Below, piece after piece: positions 35,447-46,086 of a DNA stretch of 51,869 nucleotides. Location of the stretch: contig JAJYMO010000076.1 of assembly GCA_021786845.1 (NCBI GenBank), positions 1-51,869 on the forward strand. Reading direction: 5' to 3'. A program made the translations under genes and the position numbers. The DNA comes from Pseudomonadota bacterium. Lineage in GTDB: Bacteria > Pseudomonadota > Gammaproteobacteria > Burkholderiales > Sulfuriferulaceae. The stretch's first letter is position 1, and each line of letters begins with the position of its first letter. The notes under the pieces were generated by a model that saw nothing but the letters and a program-made list of their open reading frames with translations, had not been told where the DNA came from and made no database searches.

Positions 35447-36310
35447 TTGCCTATCAGTTCATATGACGATAGAATTCCTCCCTCTTCCAGACCTTTATTC
35501 AACACTGTGTCCGTAGACAATCTGATTGACATCCGAAATGTGACGTTTGCTTATCGCAATCATGCTGTGTTGCAGGACATTTCTTTGTCTGTGCCGCGTG
35601 GGCGTGTGATTGCCATCATGGGTGGAAGCGGCTGTGGTAAAACCACTTTGTTGCGGTTAATCGGCGGCCAATTACGGCCGACGCAAGGTGAAGTGTCCGT
35701 GAATGAGCAGATTGTTCATCAGCTCAATAACCATGATTTGTATCAATTACGACGGAAAATGGGGCTTTTGTTTCAGTTTGGCGCATTGTTTACCGATTTA
35801 AATGTGTTTGATAACGTGGCCTTTCAAATGCGCGAACACACCGATCTTTCACCGGAAATGATTCATGATTTGGTGTTGATGAAGCTGAATGCGGTGGGAC
35901 TGCGTGGCGCACAACATTTGATGCCCAATGAATTGTCCGGCGGCATGGCGCGTCGCGCAGCACTGGCTCGTGCGATTGCCCTTGATCCGCTGCTGATGAT
36001 GTATGACGAGCCGTTTACCGGTCTGGATCCTATTTCGATGGGTGTCATCGGTAAACTGATTCGGCGGCTGAATGATGCCTTGGGCTTAACGTCTATTTTA
36101 GTGACGCACGACATCGAAGAGTCGCTAAAAATTGTTGATTATGTGTATTTTATTTCGGAGGGCCGGGTAGAGGCACAAGGCACGCCAGACGAAATTCGTG
36201 TATCAAAACAAGCTTTTGTTCATCAGTTTGTTCATGCTGAAGAAGATGGGCCGGTACCGTTTCATTATCCTGCTCCGGATTACGCCAGTGATTTGGGGCT
36301 GAAAGCGTGA
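35447..36310 (+). CDS. mlaF: Phospholipid ABC transporter ATP-binding protein MlaF
   Basis: The cytoplasmic ATPase of the MlaFEDB complex, which moves phospholipids between the inner membrane and the periplasmic carrier MlaC. It has Walker A GGSGCGKTT (Lys65), signature LSGGMARRAALARAIALDP, Walker B LLMMYDEPFTGLDP and the switch His (VTHD). The 287 residues include about 25 extra N-terminal residues if translation begins at TTG 35447, which is supported by AAGGTAAC eight bases upstream; GTG 35507 is the alternative. GTGA overlap with mlaE. Confidence 0.93.
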   Translation: MPISSYDDRIPPSSRPLFNTVSVDNLIDIRNVTFAYRNHAVLQDISLSVPRGRVIAIMGGSGCGKTTLLRLIGGQLRPTQGEVSVNEQIVHQLNNHDLYQLRRKMGLLFQFGALFTDLNVFDNVAFQMREHTDLSPEMIHDLVLMKLNAVGLRGAQHLMPNELSGGMARRAALARAIALDPLLMMYDEPFTGLDPISMGVIGKLIRRLNDALGLTSILVTHDIEESLKIVDYVYFISEGRVEAQGTPDEIRVSKQAFVHQFVHAEEDGPVPFHYPAPDYASDLGLKA

Positions 36311-37095
36311 AACCAAACAATCTTTTTAGCCGTATCGGTCGCTTAAGCTTGAACAGCATTACGCGCCTGGGGACTGCCACCCGCTTTTTACTGCAAGTTT
36401 TGATGCGTTCCGGTACCAGCTGGCGTCGATTTCAGCTGATCATTCGGGAAATTTATTCCAGTGGTGTGCTGTCCTTGATTATTATTGTGGCATCGGGCTT
36501 GTTTGTGGGCATGGTGCTGGGTTTGCAGGGTTATCAAACCTTGCAAACCTATGGTTCTGCCCAATCCCTGGGGGTCTTGGTCGCGCTTTCCCTTGTGCGG
36601 GAATTGGGCCCGGTGGTGGCCGCTTTGTTGTTTGCCAGCCGTGCCGGGTCGGCCATCACTGCCGAGGTCGGCCTGATGAAGACCACAGAGCAATTGCAAG
36701 CCATGGAAATGATGGCTGTTGATCCGATTGCCCGGATTGTTGCACCGCGTTTTTGGGGTGGTGTGATTTCTATGCCACTGTTGGCTGCCATTTTTTCCAT
36801 GACGGGTATTTACGGTGGTTACTTGATTGGTGTGCGCCTGCTGGGTGTCGATGACGGTACATTTTGGTCACAAATGCAGTCTGCGGTGAGTTTTCGCGAA
36901 GACATTCTGAATGGCGTGATTAAAAGTACCGTATTTGGTTTCGCTGTAACGGCAATAGCCCTGTTTGAAGGGTATGACGCCGTGCCCACAGCTGAAGGCA
37001 TTTCTCGTGCGACAACGCGCACTGTGGTCACTTCGTCGCTGGCGATTTTGGCATTAGACTTTATATTGACCGCTTTTATGTTCAGGGGAGCATGA
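36307..37095 (+). CDS. mlaE: Phospholipid ABC transporter permease MlaE
   Basis: A 262-residue permease with about five or six membrane segments. LVRELGPVVAALLFASRAGSAITAEVG and MKTTEQLQAMEMMAVDP are the conserved MlaE coupling region that contacts MlaF. The start is GTG, overlapping the mlaF stop (GTGA). It is followed by mlaD after three bases. Confidence 0.94.
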   Translation: MKPNNLFSRIGRLSLNSITRLGTATRFLLQVLMRSGTSWRRFQLIIREIYSSGVLSLIIIVASGLFVGMVLGLQGYQTLQTYGSAQSLGVLVALSLVRELGPVVAALLFASRAGSAITAEVGLMKTTEQLQAMEMMAVDPIARIVAPRFWGGVISMPLLAAIFSMTGIYGGYLIGVRLLGVDDGTFWSQMQSAVSFREDILNGVIKSTVFGFAVTAIALFEGYDAVPTAEGISRATTRTVVTSSLAILALDFILTAFMFRGA

Positions 37096-37098
37096 ACT

Positions 37099-37605
37099 AT
37101 GGATAGAACCCTGTTAGATTTTTGGGTAGGATTGTTTGTCACGCTGGGGATTGCCGCTCTTTTTGCTTTGGCATTGAAAGTCAGCAATTCTGAGGGGTTT
37201 TCACGGGGTTCAACCTACACTGTTGTCGCCAGTTTTAATAATATTGGTGCATTGAAGGTGCGTGCGCCGGTTAAAAGTGCGGGTGTGGTGGTGGGGCGGG
37301 TGAGTGCGATTCACTTTGATAACAAGACTTTTGAAGCATTGGTCAGCATGCAACTCGACAGTCGCTATACTTTTCCGAAAGATACCTCGGCGTCTATTCT
37401 GACATCCGGTTTATTGGGTGAACAATATTTGGCATTGGATCCCGGTGGCGACAGCCACAACCTGGTCAATGGTGATACGATTAAAATCACGCAATCTGCC
37501 GTGGTCCTTGAAAACTTAATCAGTCAGTTTCTGTATAATAAGGCTTCGGACTCAGGCAATCAAAACAACGGTGGCGGGGCTGCTAAAGCTGGAGTAAAAC
37601 CATGA
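37099..37605 (+). CDS. mlaD: MCE-domain lipid-binding protein MlaD
   Basis: 168 residues: an N-terminal membrane anchor (LLDFWVGLFVTLGIAALFALAL) and one MCE domain (about 38-115; SNSEGF, GALKVRAPVKSAGVVVGRV, LTSGLLGEQYLALDPGG). MlaD forms the hexameric periplasmic ring of the Mla complex. The tail is Asn/Gly-rich. It overlaps the next gene by four bases. Confidence 0.94.
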   Translation: MDRTLLDFWVGLFVTLGIAALFALALKVSNSEGFSRGSTYTVVASFNNIGALKVRAPVKSAGVVVGRVSAIHFDNKTFEALVSMQLDSRYTFPKDTSASILTSGLLGEQYLALDPGGDSHNLVNGDTIKITQSAVVLENLISQFLYNKASDSGNQNNGGGAAKAGVKP

Positions 37606-38960
37606 GCATCAAAATAATTCGCCTCATTTTGCTCAGTTTTGGTATGTTGTTGCCAAAATTGAGCGTTGCCCAGACCGTCACCCTGGATCAAGCCATACAA
37701 ATGACCCTCAACGCTGATCCCAGCATTAAAGAGAAGCAGGAATTGGTCGAATCCGCACGCGCTTTGCTTGATGAGGCAAAGGGTCACCGTGACCTGATGT
37801 TTGATGCCAATATGTTTGAGGGGCTTGCACCCGAAGTCAACGGCGGTTTTTATCAGGGTGGGGCCTACTCGGGTACCCAACCCCGCACAGACGGGCCTTT
37901 TCCTGGCGGACTGTCTGATTGGACTTCTCTGGAATTCGCCATCATCAAGCCCTTGTATACTTTCGGAAAAATAAAGGCTTATAGCGAGGCTGCCAAAGGA
38001 AATATTGAAGTCAAGGAAGGTGATGTTCGCTTAAGACAGGAGGAGATGATCAAAAAGGTGAAACGGGCCTATTTTTCTTATCTTACTGCGCGCGATCTGC
38101 GCCGTATGCTGGAAGATGTGCAATCGCACCTGAGTGATGCATTGGGTTCAGTCAAAAAGAATTTGGACAATGACAACGGACAGTCTAAGCAAACCGATTT
38201 GTATGCGTTACAAACGGCTCAAGGTATGCTGTCAAAATACATCAGCCAAGCCATAGCGGTAGAAAAAATCAGCATGGACGGTTTGAAATTATTGACGGGT
38301 GTAGGCATGACCGGGGATTTGAGTGTGGCCGATGACAGCCTGACACCTGTTGATCTGCCTCATGGTACCTTAGGTGATTTTAAAACAACCGCGATCGCCG
38401 ATCGCCCTGAAATGTCGCAACTGGAAGCGGGTATGCGTGCGCGTCGCGCTTTGGTTACCGCATCAAAGGCAACCAGATATCCCAATATTTATGCCGGTAT
38501 CATTGGTGAGGCGAATTACGCATCTAATCGAACCCAGTTAAATAATCCTTACTTGTATGACCCATTTAACAATGCAGGACTAACCCCTGTCGTGGGGATT
38601 AAATGGGATTTCCAGTCGGGCGTGATGTCAGCCAAAATTGCGCAGCAACAGGCTGAGCTGGATGCGCTGAACTATAAAGCGCAGTTTGCCCAGGCGGGCA
38701 TTCCTTTTGAAGTGGCTGAAGCCTACCACCACATGGAAGCCGATTATCAATCCCAACTGGATTTGGCGAAAGGTGCGACGGCAGGCCGTCGCTGGATGAT
38801 TGCAGCATTGGCTGATTTCAATGCAGGTTTGGAAAAAGCTGACAAAGTGGCCGATGCGCTCAAAAGTTATGCATTGACCCAGGCTGAATATTTGCAAACC
38901 GTTAGAGCTTATAACCTGGATGTGGCTGAGTTGGCCCTGGTTACCGGCGCTGAGAAATAG
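37602..38960 (+). CDS. TolC-family outer membrane efflux protein within the mla operon
   Basis: 452 residues with a signal peptide (about 1-23, ending SVA-QT) and two long helical repeats typical of TolC-type trimeric channels. The first is near LDQAIQMTLNADPSIKEKQELVESARALLDEA, and the second contains ADRPEMSQLEAGMRARRALVTASKATRYP. An internal insertion rich in Gly (EVNGGFYQGGAYSG) follows the first helix pair. It is coupled to mlaD by ATGA overlap, so it is part of the mla transcript. It occupies the place where many betaproteobacteria have mlaA (vacJ), which is not seen anywhere in this window. Confidence 0.85.
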   Translation: MSIKIIRLILLSFGMLLPKLSVAQTVTLDQAIQMTLNADPSIKEKQELVESARALLDEAKGHRDLMFDANMFEGLAPEVNGGFYQGGAYSGTQPRTDGPFPGGLSDWTSLEFAIIKPLYTFGKIKAYSEAAKGNIEVKEGDVRLRQEEMIKKVKRAYFSYLTARDLRRMLEDVQSHLSDALGSVKKNLDNDNGQSKQTDLYALQTAQGMLSKYISQAIAVEKISMDGLKLLTGVGMTGDLSVADDSLTPVDLPHGTLGDFKTTAIADRPEMSQLEAGMRARRALVTASKATRYPNIYAGIIGEANYASNRTQLNNPYLYDPFNNAGLTPVVGIKWDFQSGVMSAKIAQQQAELDALNYKAQFAQAGIPFEVAEAYHHMEADYQSQLDLAKGATAGRRWMIAALADFNAGLEKADKVADALKSYALTQAEYLQTVRAYNLDVAELALVTGAEK

Positions 38961-39050
38961 TTTTTTCAACTCAAAAAAATCATTCAACCCGCAAATCGGC
39001 CGAATGTTTTTTTTGGTCCAATATGACCCATCTATCAAACAGGAATGACC

Positions 39051-39680
39051 ATGTTACGAAAGATTTTGCATTTAACGTGTATGCTGTGTTTGGCTTTGTC
39101 TTTTACTGTCGCGCAAGCGGAAGAAATGCCGCCCGATGTACTGGTGAAAAATACCACGCTGGAAGTTACCGGGATTCTTAAACGCGACAAGGCCGATTTT
39201 GCCAATGACAAGCAAAAGCTGTATGCGTTAATTGATACCAAAGTACTGCCTCATTTTGATTTCACGCAAATGACACAACTGGCTGTCGGTCGCTATTGGC
39301 GACAAGCCACGCCAGCACAGCAACAGCAACTGATCACGCAGTTCCGCACGCTGCTGGTAAGAACCTATGCTGGCGCTTTGGCAGCATTTAACAAACAAAC
39401 CATTGAGTTCAAGCCATTCAATATGCCGGCAGGCAGCACCGATGTGACCGTCAACACCCAGGTGAAACAACCCGGCGCACAACCTATTCCCATTGATTAC
39501 AGTCTGGAACAAACCGCCGCAGGTTGGAAAGTCTATGATGTCAGTATCGATGGCGTTAGCCTGGTGACCAATTACCGGAGTTCATTCGGGTCGGAAATTC
39601 GTAAGAATGGGGTGGCTGGATTGCTTCGCACCCTCACCAATCGTAACCAGCAAGATACCACTGATACGGCTTCCAGGTAA
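39051..39680 (+). CDS. mlaC: Periplasmic phospholipid-binding protein MlaC
   Basis: 209 residues with a signal peptide (about 1-23, ending VAQA) and the MlaC/Ttg2D fold. PHFDFTQMTQLAVGRYWRQATPAQQQQLITQF and DVSIDGVSLVTNYRSSFGSEI are the family blocks. It ferries phospholipids across the periplasm. ATG 39051 is preferred over the ATG two codons earlier because CAGGA lies at the right distance. A 90 bp gap from the TolC-family gene could hold a promoter. Confidence 0.93.
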   Translation: MLRKILHLTCMLCLALSFTVAQAEEMPPDVLVKNTTLEVTGILKRDKADFANDKQKLYALIDTKVLPHFDFTQMTQLAVGRYWRQATPAQQQQLITQFRTLLVRTYAGALAAFNKQTIEFKPFNMPAGSTDVTVNTQVKQPGAQPIPIDYSLEQTAAGWKVYDVSIDGVSLVTNYRSSFGSEIRKNGVAGLLRTLTNRNQQDTTDTASR

Positions 39681-39691
39681 TCGCTTTCGCT

Positions 39692-39976
39692 ATGTCAACC
39701 GTCAAGAAGCCCTATCTCCTGCCTGAAGAGGTGACGCTACACACTGTCAATGCCGTGTTGGCTGCGGCCCTGCTTGCGATGGAGGGTGGGCAGAATACTT
39801 TCGATTTTAGTGCCGTGCGTGTTCTGGATTCAACGGTATTGGCTTTTATTTTGGCGTGTCGTCGTGCAGCTGAACGCAGCCAGATTGCCTTGCAGTGCAT
39901 CAATTTGTCTCCCAATTTGAATGCGCTGGCTGATTTGTACGGCGTCATCCCTTTCATTTCTGGTGAGGTGGTGTGA
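39692..39976 (+). CDS. mlaB: STAS-domain protein MlaB
   Basis: 94 residues forming a single STAS domain. FDFSAVRVLDSTVLAFILACRRAAE carries the conserved Ser/Thr-containing loop. MlaB binds MlaF and is needed for assembly and activity of the transporter. It overlaps the next ABC gene (GTGA). Confidence 0.85.
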   Translation: MSTVKKPYLLPEEVTLHTVNAVLAAALLAMEGGQNTFDFSAVRVLDSTVLAFILACRRAAERSQIALQCINLSPNLNALADLYGVIPFISGEVV

Positions 39977-40875
39977 GTTCGCCTGCAATACAAATCAGCC
40001 ACATTCATAAAAGTTTTGGCCATTTCCAGGCATTGCTCGATGTTTCACTGACCATTGAGCAGGGGGAGTTCTTTGCCCTGTTGGGTCCCAATGGTGCAGG
40101 AAAAACCACCCTCATTAGCATTTTAGCTGGGTTAACCCGTGCCACCAGCGGAAGTGCCCAAGTGATGGGGCATTGCGTCATCGACGATTACAAGGCCGCG
40201 CGCCGGGAATTGGGCATGGTGCCTCAAGAGTTGGCTTATGATCCATTCTTTACAGTGCGGGAGAGTTTGCGTATTCAATCTGGTTATTTTGGTTTGCGCC
40301 ACAATGACGATTGGATTGATGAAATTCTGACCCGCCTGGGTCTGTTTGAAAAAGCCGACATGAATATGCGTACCCTGTCTGGCGGCATGAAACGCCGTGT
40401 GCTGGTGGCGCAAGCATTGGTTCACAAGCCCCCGGTTATCGTGTTAGATGAACCCACTGCAGGTGTTGATGTAGAATTGCGCCAATCCTTGTGGGAATTC
40501 ATTCGGCAGTTGAACTCGGCTGGACATACGATCGTGCTCACCACGCATTATTTGGAAGAAGCCGAGACTTTGTGTGAGCGGGTAGCGATGCTTAAACAAG
40601 GTAAAATCGTTGCATTAGACCGTACTGCCAATTTATTGAAATCTTGCGGCGAAATGAAATTGCATCTTACCCTTAACCCGGACAGTTTACCTGAAACATT
40701 ACAGTCACGGGTTTATCACAAGACAGAGCACGGCTATACCCTGAAAATTTCCTCTCCGGAGGAAATTGAACCTATTTTGGTTCATCTTCGTGAAGCGGGT
40801 GTCCATATTGATGATTTGTCCTTGAGTCACCCCGATTTAGAAGACGTGTTTGTACAAATCATGGGGCGTGCATGA
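39973..40875 (+). CDS. yadG: ABC transporter ATP-binding protein (YadG-like)
   Basis: 300 residues. It has Walker A GPNGAGKTTL (Lys44), signature LSGGMKRRVLVAQALVH, Walker B VIVLDEPTAGVD and the switch His in TTHYLEEAE. It resembles YadG-type exporters (ABC-2 group). The GTG start overlaps the mlaB stop. The partner permease follows with a four-base overlap. This pair is often found after mlaB in betaproteobacteria; its substrate is unknown. Confidence 0.88.
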   Translation: MSSPAIQISHIHKSFGHFQALLDVSLTIEQGEFFALLGPNGAGKTTLISILAGLTRATSGSAQVMGHCVIDDYKAARRELGMVPQELAYDPFFTVRESLRIQSGYFGLRHNDDWIDEILTRLGLFEKADMNMRTLSGGMKRRVLVAQALVHKPPVIVLDEPTAGVDVELRQSLWEFIRQLNSAGHTIVLTTHYLEEAETLCERVAMLKQGKIVALDRTANLLKSCGEMKLHLTLNPDSLPETLQSRVYHKTEHGYTLKISSPEEIEPILVHLREAGVHIDDLSLSHPDLEDVFVQIMGRA

Positions 40876-41627
40876 GCGGATTTTTTACCTTGCTATATAA
40901 AGAGGGTTTGCGTTTCTGGCGGGTCTGGTTTCAGACTGTATTGGCACCAATTATTACAGCATTATTGTATTTATTGATTTTTTCTCACGCCCTCTCCAAA
41001 CATGTTCAAGTTTATCCCGGCGTGTCTTACATCAATTTTTTGGTGCCGGGCCTCGTGATGATGACAGTGTTGCAAAATGCGTTTGCCAACAGTTCGTCCA
41101 GCCTGATTCAGTCTAAAATCACAGGCAATATTGTTTTTATGTTGCTGACGCCCATTTCTTATTTGGAATTTTTCCTGGCATACATGCTGGCTTCGATGTT
41201 CCGGGGACTGATCGTGGGGTCAGGTGTTTTGCTGGGTACCTTGCTGTTTGCGCCGGAATATTTCCACGCGCCACTGTTGAGTTTGCTGTTCGCCATGTTG
41301 GGCGGGGGTATGTTGGGTGCATTGGGAATTATTGCCGGAATCTGGTCAGAAAAATTTGATCAGTTGGCGGCTTTTCAAAATTTTATTATCATGCCGTTAA
41401 CATTTCTTTCAGGTGTGTTTTATTCGCTGCACAGTTTGCCTGCATTTTGGTGGCAAGTGTCAAAATTTAATCCCATTTTTTATGCGGTAGATGGATTTCG
41501 CTATGGGTTTTTGGGGGTTAGCGATGTATCGCCAGGCATCAGTTTATTGGTCGTAACAACCTGTTTTGTGGCATTATCCAGTATTTGCTTAATTCTGTTG
41601 CAACGGGGTTATAAACTACGGTATTGA
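40872..41627 (+). CDS. yadH: ABC-2 type permease (YadH-like)
   Basis: 251 residues with about six membrane segments. YINFLVPGLVMMTVLQNAFANSSSSLIQSKI and PLTFLSGVFYSLHSLPAFWW are the ABC-2 permease signatures. It forms the exporter with the preceding ATPase. Confidence 0.88.
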   Translation: MSGFFTLLYKEGLRFWRVWFQTVLAPIITALLYLLIFSHALSKHVQVYPGVSYINFLVPGLVMMTVLQNAFANSSSSLIQSKITGNIVFMLLTPISYLEFFLAYMLASMFRGLIVGSGVLLGTLLFAPEYFHAPLLSLLFAMLGGGMLGALGIIAGIWSEKFDQLAAFQNFIIMPLTFLSGVFYSLHSLPAFWWQVSKFNPIFYAVDGFRYGFLGVSDVSPGISLLVVTTCFVALSSICLILLQRGYKLRY

Positions 41628-41668
41628 ACACATCCTGAAGCCTTGAATCTAACCTGGAATTTACACTT

Positions 41669-43163
<1,495 letters not shown>

Positions 43164-43164
<1 letters not shown>

Positions 43165-43347
43165 GGGCTCGTAAATGAATAACATGGACTTGCGTTGTCG
43201 TGTATTCGGGATGGATGTAAGGCCGCAAAGTGCGGCGAATGGTTGTTCCATTCGCAAGCTTTGCAACGCCGCAGCCGCCCGAATACACGGCAACCCTCCG
43301 GGCCGGGCGCTTTGGGCGCAAGTCCATGTTATTCATTTACGAACCCT
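43164..43347. repeat. 184 bp foldback (MITE-like) element between murA and hisG
   Basis: Terminal inverted repeats of 31 bases (43164-43194 and 43317-43347) match at 30 positions; they begin AGGGCTCGTAAATG and end with TTGCG on the inner side. A second inner pair, CGTGTATTCGGG (43199-43210) and its complement (43278-43289), continues the symmetry. The centre has two small hairpins: GCCGCA-AAG-TGCGGC and GAATGG/CCATTC. TAAGGGC flanks both ends (43162-43168 and 43347-43353), possibly a target duplication, although it overlaps the repeat. No transposase lies inside. The whole unit can fold into one long hairpin. Both strands contain a short open frame starting inside the repeat, but neither looks like a real gene. 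Confidence 0.8.
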
Positions 43348-43424
43348 AAGGGCATTCTCTCATGCATCTCGCCTGAATGAATGTCTAAACGTTTTTAGAG
43401 ATAGCAAACGCCAGAAAGTAAAAA

Positions 43425-44066
43425 ATGATTACCATCGCATTGTCCAAAGGCCGTATTTTTGAGGAAACCGCCCCATTGCTCGCAGCGGCAGGTATTGTGG
43501 CCAGCGAAGACCCGGACAAATCCAGAAAGCTGATTATTGCCACGAATCACCCGGGCGTGCGTTTGCTTATTCTGCGCGCGACCGATGTGCCGACCTATGT
43601 TCAGCATGGTGCGGCTGATCTGGGTATTGCAGGGCGTGATGTATTGATTGAACATGGTGGCGAAAATATTTACCAGCCGCTCGACTTGAATATCGCGCGA
43701 TGCAAAATGATGGTCGCCGCCCGCCCTGAATTTGATTACATCGGGGCAGTGCAACAAGGCAACCGATTGCGGGTAGCCAGTAAATATGTGAACATTGCGC
43801 GCAACTATTTTGCCGAACGCGGCATGCATATTGATCTGATCAAATTGTATGGCTCAATGGAGCTGGCGCCATTGGTCAAGTTGGCTGATGTGATTGTTGA
43901 TTTGGTCAGCAGTGGCGCGACACTGAAAGCCAATGGTTTGGTCACGGTAGATGAAATTATGGATATCAGCTCTTATCTGATCGTTAATCAGACCGCACTC
44001 AAACTCAACCGTGCCGGGATCCAGCCTTTGCTGGATGCTTTCTCGCTGGCTGTTTCAAAAAAATAA
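43425..44066 (+). CDS. hisG: ATP phosphoribosyltransferase, short form HisG
   Basis: The first step of histidine synthesis. 213 residues, the short HisG that lacks the C-terminal regulatory domain and works with HisZ, which is not in the window. [33 protein letters not shown] and [14 protein letters not shown] are the family blocks. Ribosome binding site AGAAAG. Any expression from the murA side must cross the foldback element. Confidence 0.95.
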   Translation: MITIALSKGRIFEETAPLLAAAGIVASEDPDKSRKLIIATNHPGVRLLILRATDVPTYVQHGAADLGIAGRDVLIEHGGENIYQPLDLNIARCKMMVAARPEFDYIGAVQQGNRLRVASKYVNIARNYFAERGMHIDLIKLYGSMELAPLVKLADVIVDLVSSGATLKANGLVTVDEIMDISSYLIVNQTALKLNRAGIQPLLDAFSLAVSKK

Positions 44067-44072
44067 GTCGTC

Positions 44073-45179
44073 ATGCCGCCCAATTTACCTGCCGATTCGC
44101 GTATCCGGCGCATTCTCATTATGAAATGGAGTGCATTGGGCGATATTGCCATGTCCACCTGCATTATTGAAGATGTCGTTCGGGCATTTCCAAACGCCCG
44201 CATTGATTTAAACACATTACCCCCCTGGGACAAATTATTCCATGATGATGCCCGGTTTCATCGGATTCTGGCCATTAACATACGTGGACGACAGGGGAAA
44301 TGGAGCAAATTGTGGCAATGGGTGAAAGTGGTTCGCCAGGGCAATTATGATTTGATTGTGGATTTACAATCCAATGATCGTTCGCGGCTGATGTTGCTGT
44401 GGTTGAAGATGACGGGTGCGCATCCACGTTATCTCATCGGCAATCGTCCACGCTGGCCTTATCATTATAGTGGGCCGGAAGCCGGCGCCCATCCTAACCC
44501 GGTTGAACGCATGCGTGCCAGCTTACGGGCTGCCGGCATCCCCACCAGCACACCGCGGCCAGTATTTCATGTCCCGGAACGCTGTACTCAGCATGCGCAA
44601 CAATTACAGCAACAGCATGGTCTGCAGTCCGGTCGCTACGCGCTGTTTTATCCGGGTTGTCAGGCTGCGGGTTATTTAAAACGCTGGGGGGATGTCAACT
44701 ACGCGGAATTGGCGCGTATGATGTTAGACCAGGGCGAAGTCGATAAAGTGGTACTGATCGGCAGCCAGGATGAAATGGAAGACTGTCGGCACATTACTGA
44801 ACTGGCTGGAGAAGGCATCATTAACCTGTGCGGTCAAACGGAGGTGCTGGACATCATTCCGTTGGCACAAGCCGCAAAATGGCAGGTCGGCAATGACACC
44901 GGCACCGCGCACCTCGCTGCGGCATCCAGTGTTCCGATGGTGGTGGTGTGTGGACCGACGGATGCCTACCGGGTCAGACCGCAGGGCGACAACGTGGTGG
45001 CCATTCAAGCTGATTTGCCTTGTATTAATTGCTATTGCAAACAGGCGTGTGCACACCATTCGTGCATGAAAGTGGTACGGCCGGAGCACGTGCTGCAAGG
45101 ATTGCGTCAACCGCCTGTCGCCCCGGTCACTATGATCCCCGATGTGAACGCCAGTGCTTCTGCGGTAGCTTCAGCCTGA
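44073..45179 (+). CDS. Glycosyltransferase family 9 (ADP-heptose:LPS heptosyltransferase-like)
   Basis: 368 residues. ILIMKWSALGDIAMSTCIIEDV is the N-terminal GT9 motif, LIVDLQSNDRSRL marks the donor domain and VGNDTGTAHLAAASSVPMVVVCGPTD the nucleotide-binding site. A C-terminal Cys-rich segment (CINCYCKQACAHHSCM) is common in heptosyltransferase relatives. It likely adds a heptose to LPS core. It starts seven bases after hisG. Confidence 0.87.
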   Translation: MPPNLPADSRIRRILIMKWSALGDIAMSTCIIEDVVRAFPNARIDLNTLPPWDKLFHDDARFHRILAINIRGRQGKWSKLWQWVKVVRQGNYDLIVDLQSNDRSRLMLLWLKMTGAHPRYLIGNRPRWPYHYSGPEAGAHPNPVERMRASLRAAGIPTSTPRPVFHVPERCTQHAQQLQQQHGLQSGRYALFYPGCQAAGYLKRWGDVNYAELARMMLDQGEVDKVVLIGSQDEMEDCRHITELAGEGIINLCGQTEVLDIIPLAQAAKWQVGNDTGTAHLAAASSVPMVVVCGPTDAYRVRPQGDNVVAIQADLPCINCYCKQACAHHSCMKVVRPEHVLQGLRQPPVAPVTMIPDVNASASAVASA

Positions 45180-45211
45180 CGCGATGATAAACAAACGATG
45201 TAATTAAAAAA

Positions 45212-46030
45212 TCAACACGGTTTGTCTGACTCATATACCGGTGGACTGTCCGGCGCGCCAGGGGGCATCAGTGATTTTCCATAGCGTTTGCGTTGATGGT
45301 ACTCGTACAGTTTGGCATATTTCAGGAAAACATAAAATGCGCCGCACACTGAAGTGATAAAGCCCCCCCAACCGTTTAACATGGCGCGCTTGAAGAAATA
45401 AGCGCGTATGAAATAAACTGGCGGGTAAAATACCAGTATCCACGGGTTGGCGCGAGTGCCTTTGGCCACCTTGTCACGCACCAATCCGGTAGAGTAGGCA
45501 TTGAGTTTGCCGACCTTTACATCGATATCGGTTTCGCCGTAGTGGTAAAATGGTGCGATTAATGATTTGATACGGCCTTGAACCTTGGGCGCAGCATGAA
45601 CAGGCATGGTACTGATGTGCCCACGGTCTTTACGGAACAGGCGAAGAAACTTGTTCAGGCGTATGTAATCATTGTTCATTTGCCAAAACATTTGTTCCTT
45701 GCGTGGTATCGTGTAGCCGTCCGCATCAGGGCTGGTTTGCAATAATTGGCGAATTTCCTGTTGCGATGCCTCAGACAATGCTTCGTCTGCATCCAGCAGC
45801 AATACCCACAAATGACTGGTTTTTCCCAAAGCCAGTTGTTTTTGTTTGCCATAGCCTAAAAAGGGATGATGAAATATTTTGCAGCCATATTGGGCCGCGA
45901 TGTCCAGTGTGGCATCTGTACTGCCAGAGTCGAGCAAAACAATTTCATCCGCCCACTTCACGCTTTCCAGACAACTGGTCAAGGTGCGGGCATTATTAAA
46001 CGTGGTGACGAAAGCGGAAAGAGGTTCCAT
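45212..46030 (-). CDS. Glycosyltransferase family 2 (WaaE/KdtX-like)
   Basis: 272 residues. LSAFVTTFNNARTLTSCLESV and EIVLLDSGSTDATLDIA form the GT2 nucleotide domain, with LLLDADEAL as the DXD-type motif. A C-terminal hydrophobic/basic segment (FYPPVYFIRAYFFKRAMLNGW) suggests membrane association. It resembles LPS core beta-glycosyltransferases of the WaaE type. Convergent with GT9 (33 bp gap) and divergent from the next gene (56 bp). Confidence 0.85.
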   Translation of the reverse strand: MEPLSAFVTTFNNARTLTSCLESVKWADEIVLLDSGSTDATLDIAAQYGCKIFHHPFLGYGKQKQLALGKTSHLWVLLLDADEALSEASQQEIRQLLQTSPDADGYTIPRKEQMFWQMNNDYIRLNKFLRLFRKDRGHISTMPVHAAPKVQGRIKSLIAPFYHYGETDIDVKVGKLNAYSTGLVRDKVAKGTRANPWILVFYPPVYFIRAYFFKRAMLNGWGGFITSVCGAFYVFLKYAKLYEYHQRKRYGKSLMPPGAPDSPPVYESDKPC

Positions 46031-46086
46031 GGATACATGTCCAATGAAAAATTTGATGCCACTATAGCACAGGGCAGGGGACTCAT

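Noticed and set aside
43175-43462. Open frames on both strands inside the foldback element
   Set aside because: They start in the inverted repeats, which gives the same first residues (MNNMDLR) on both strands, and resemble no protein; they are by-products of the symmetry.
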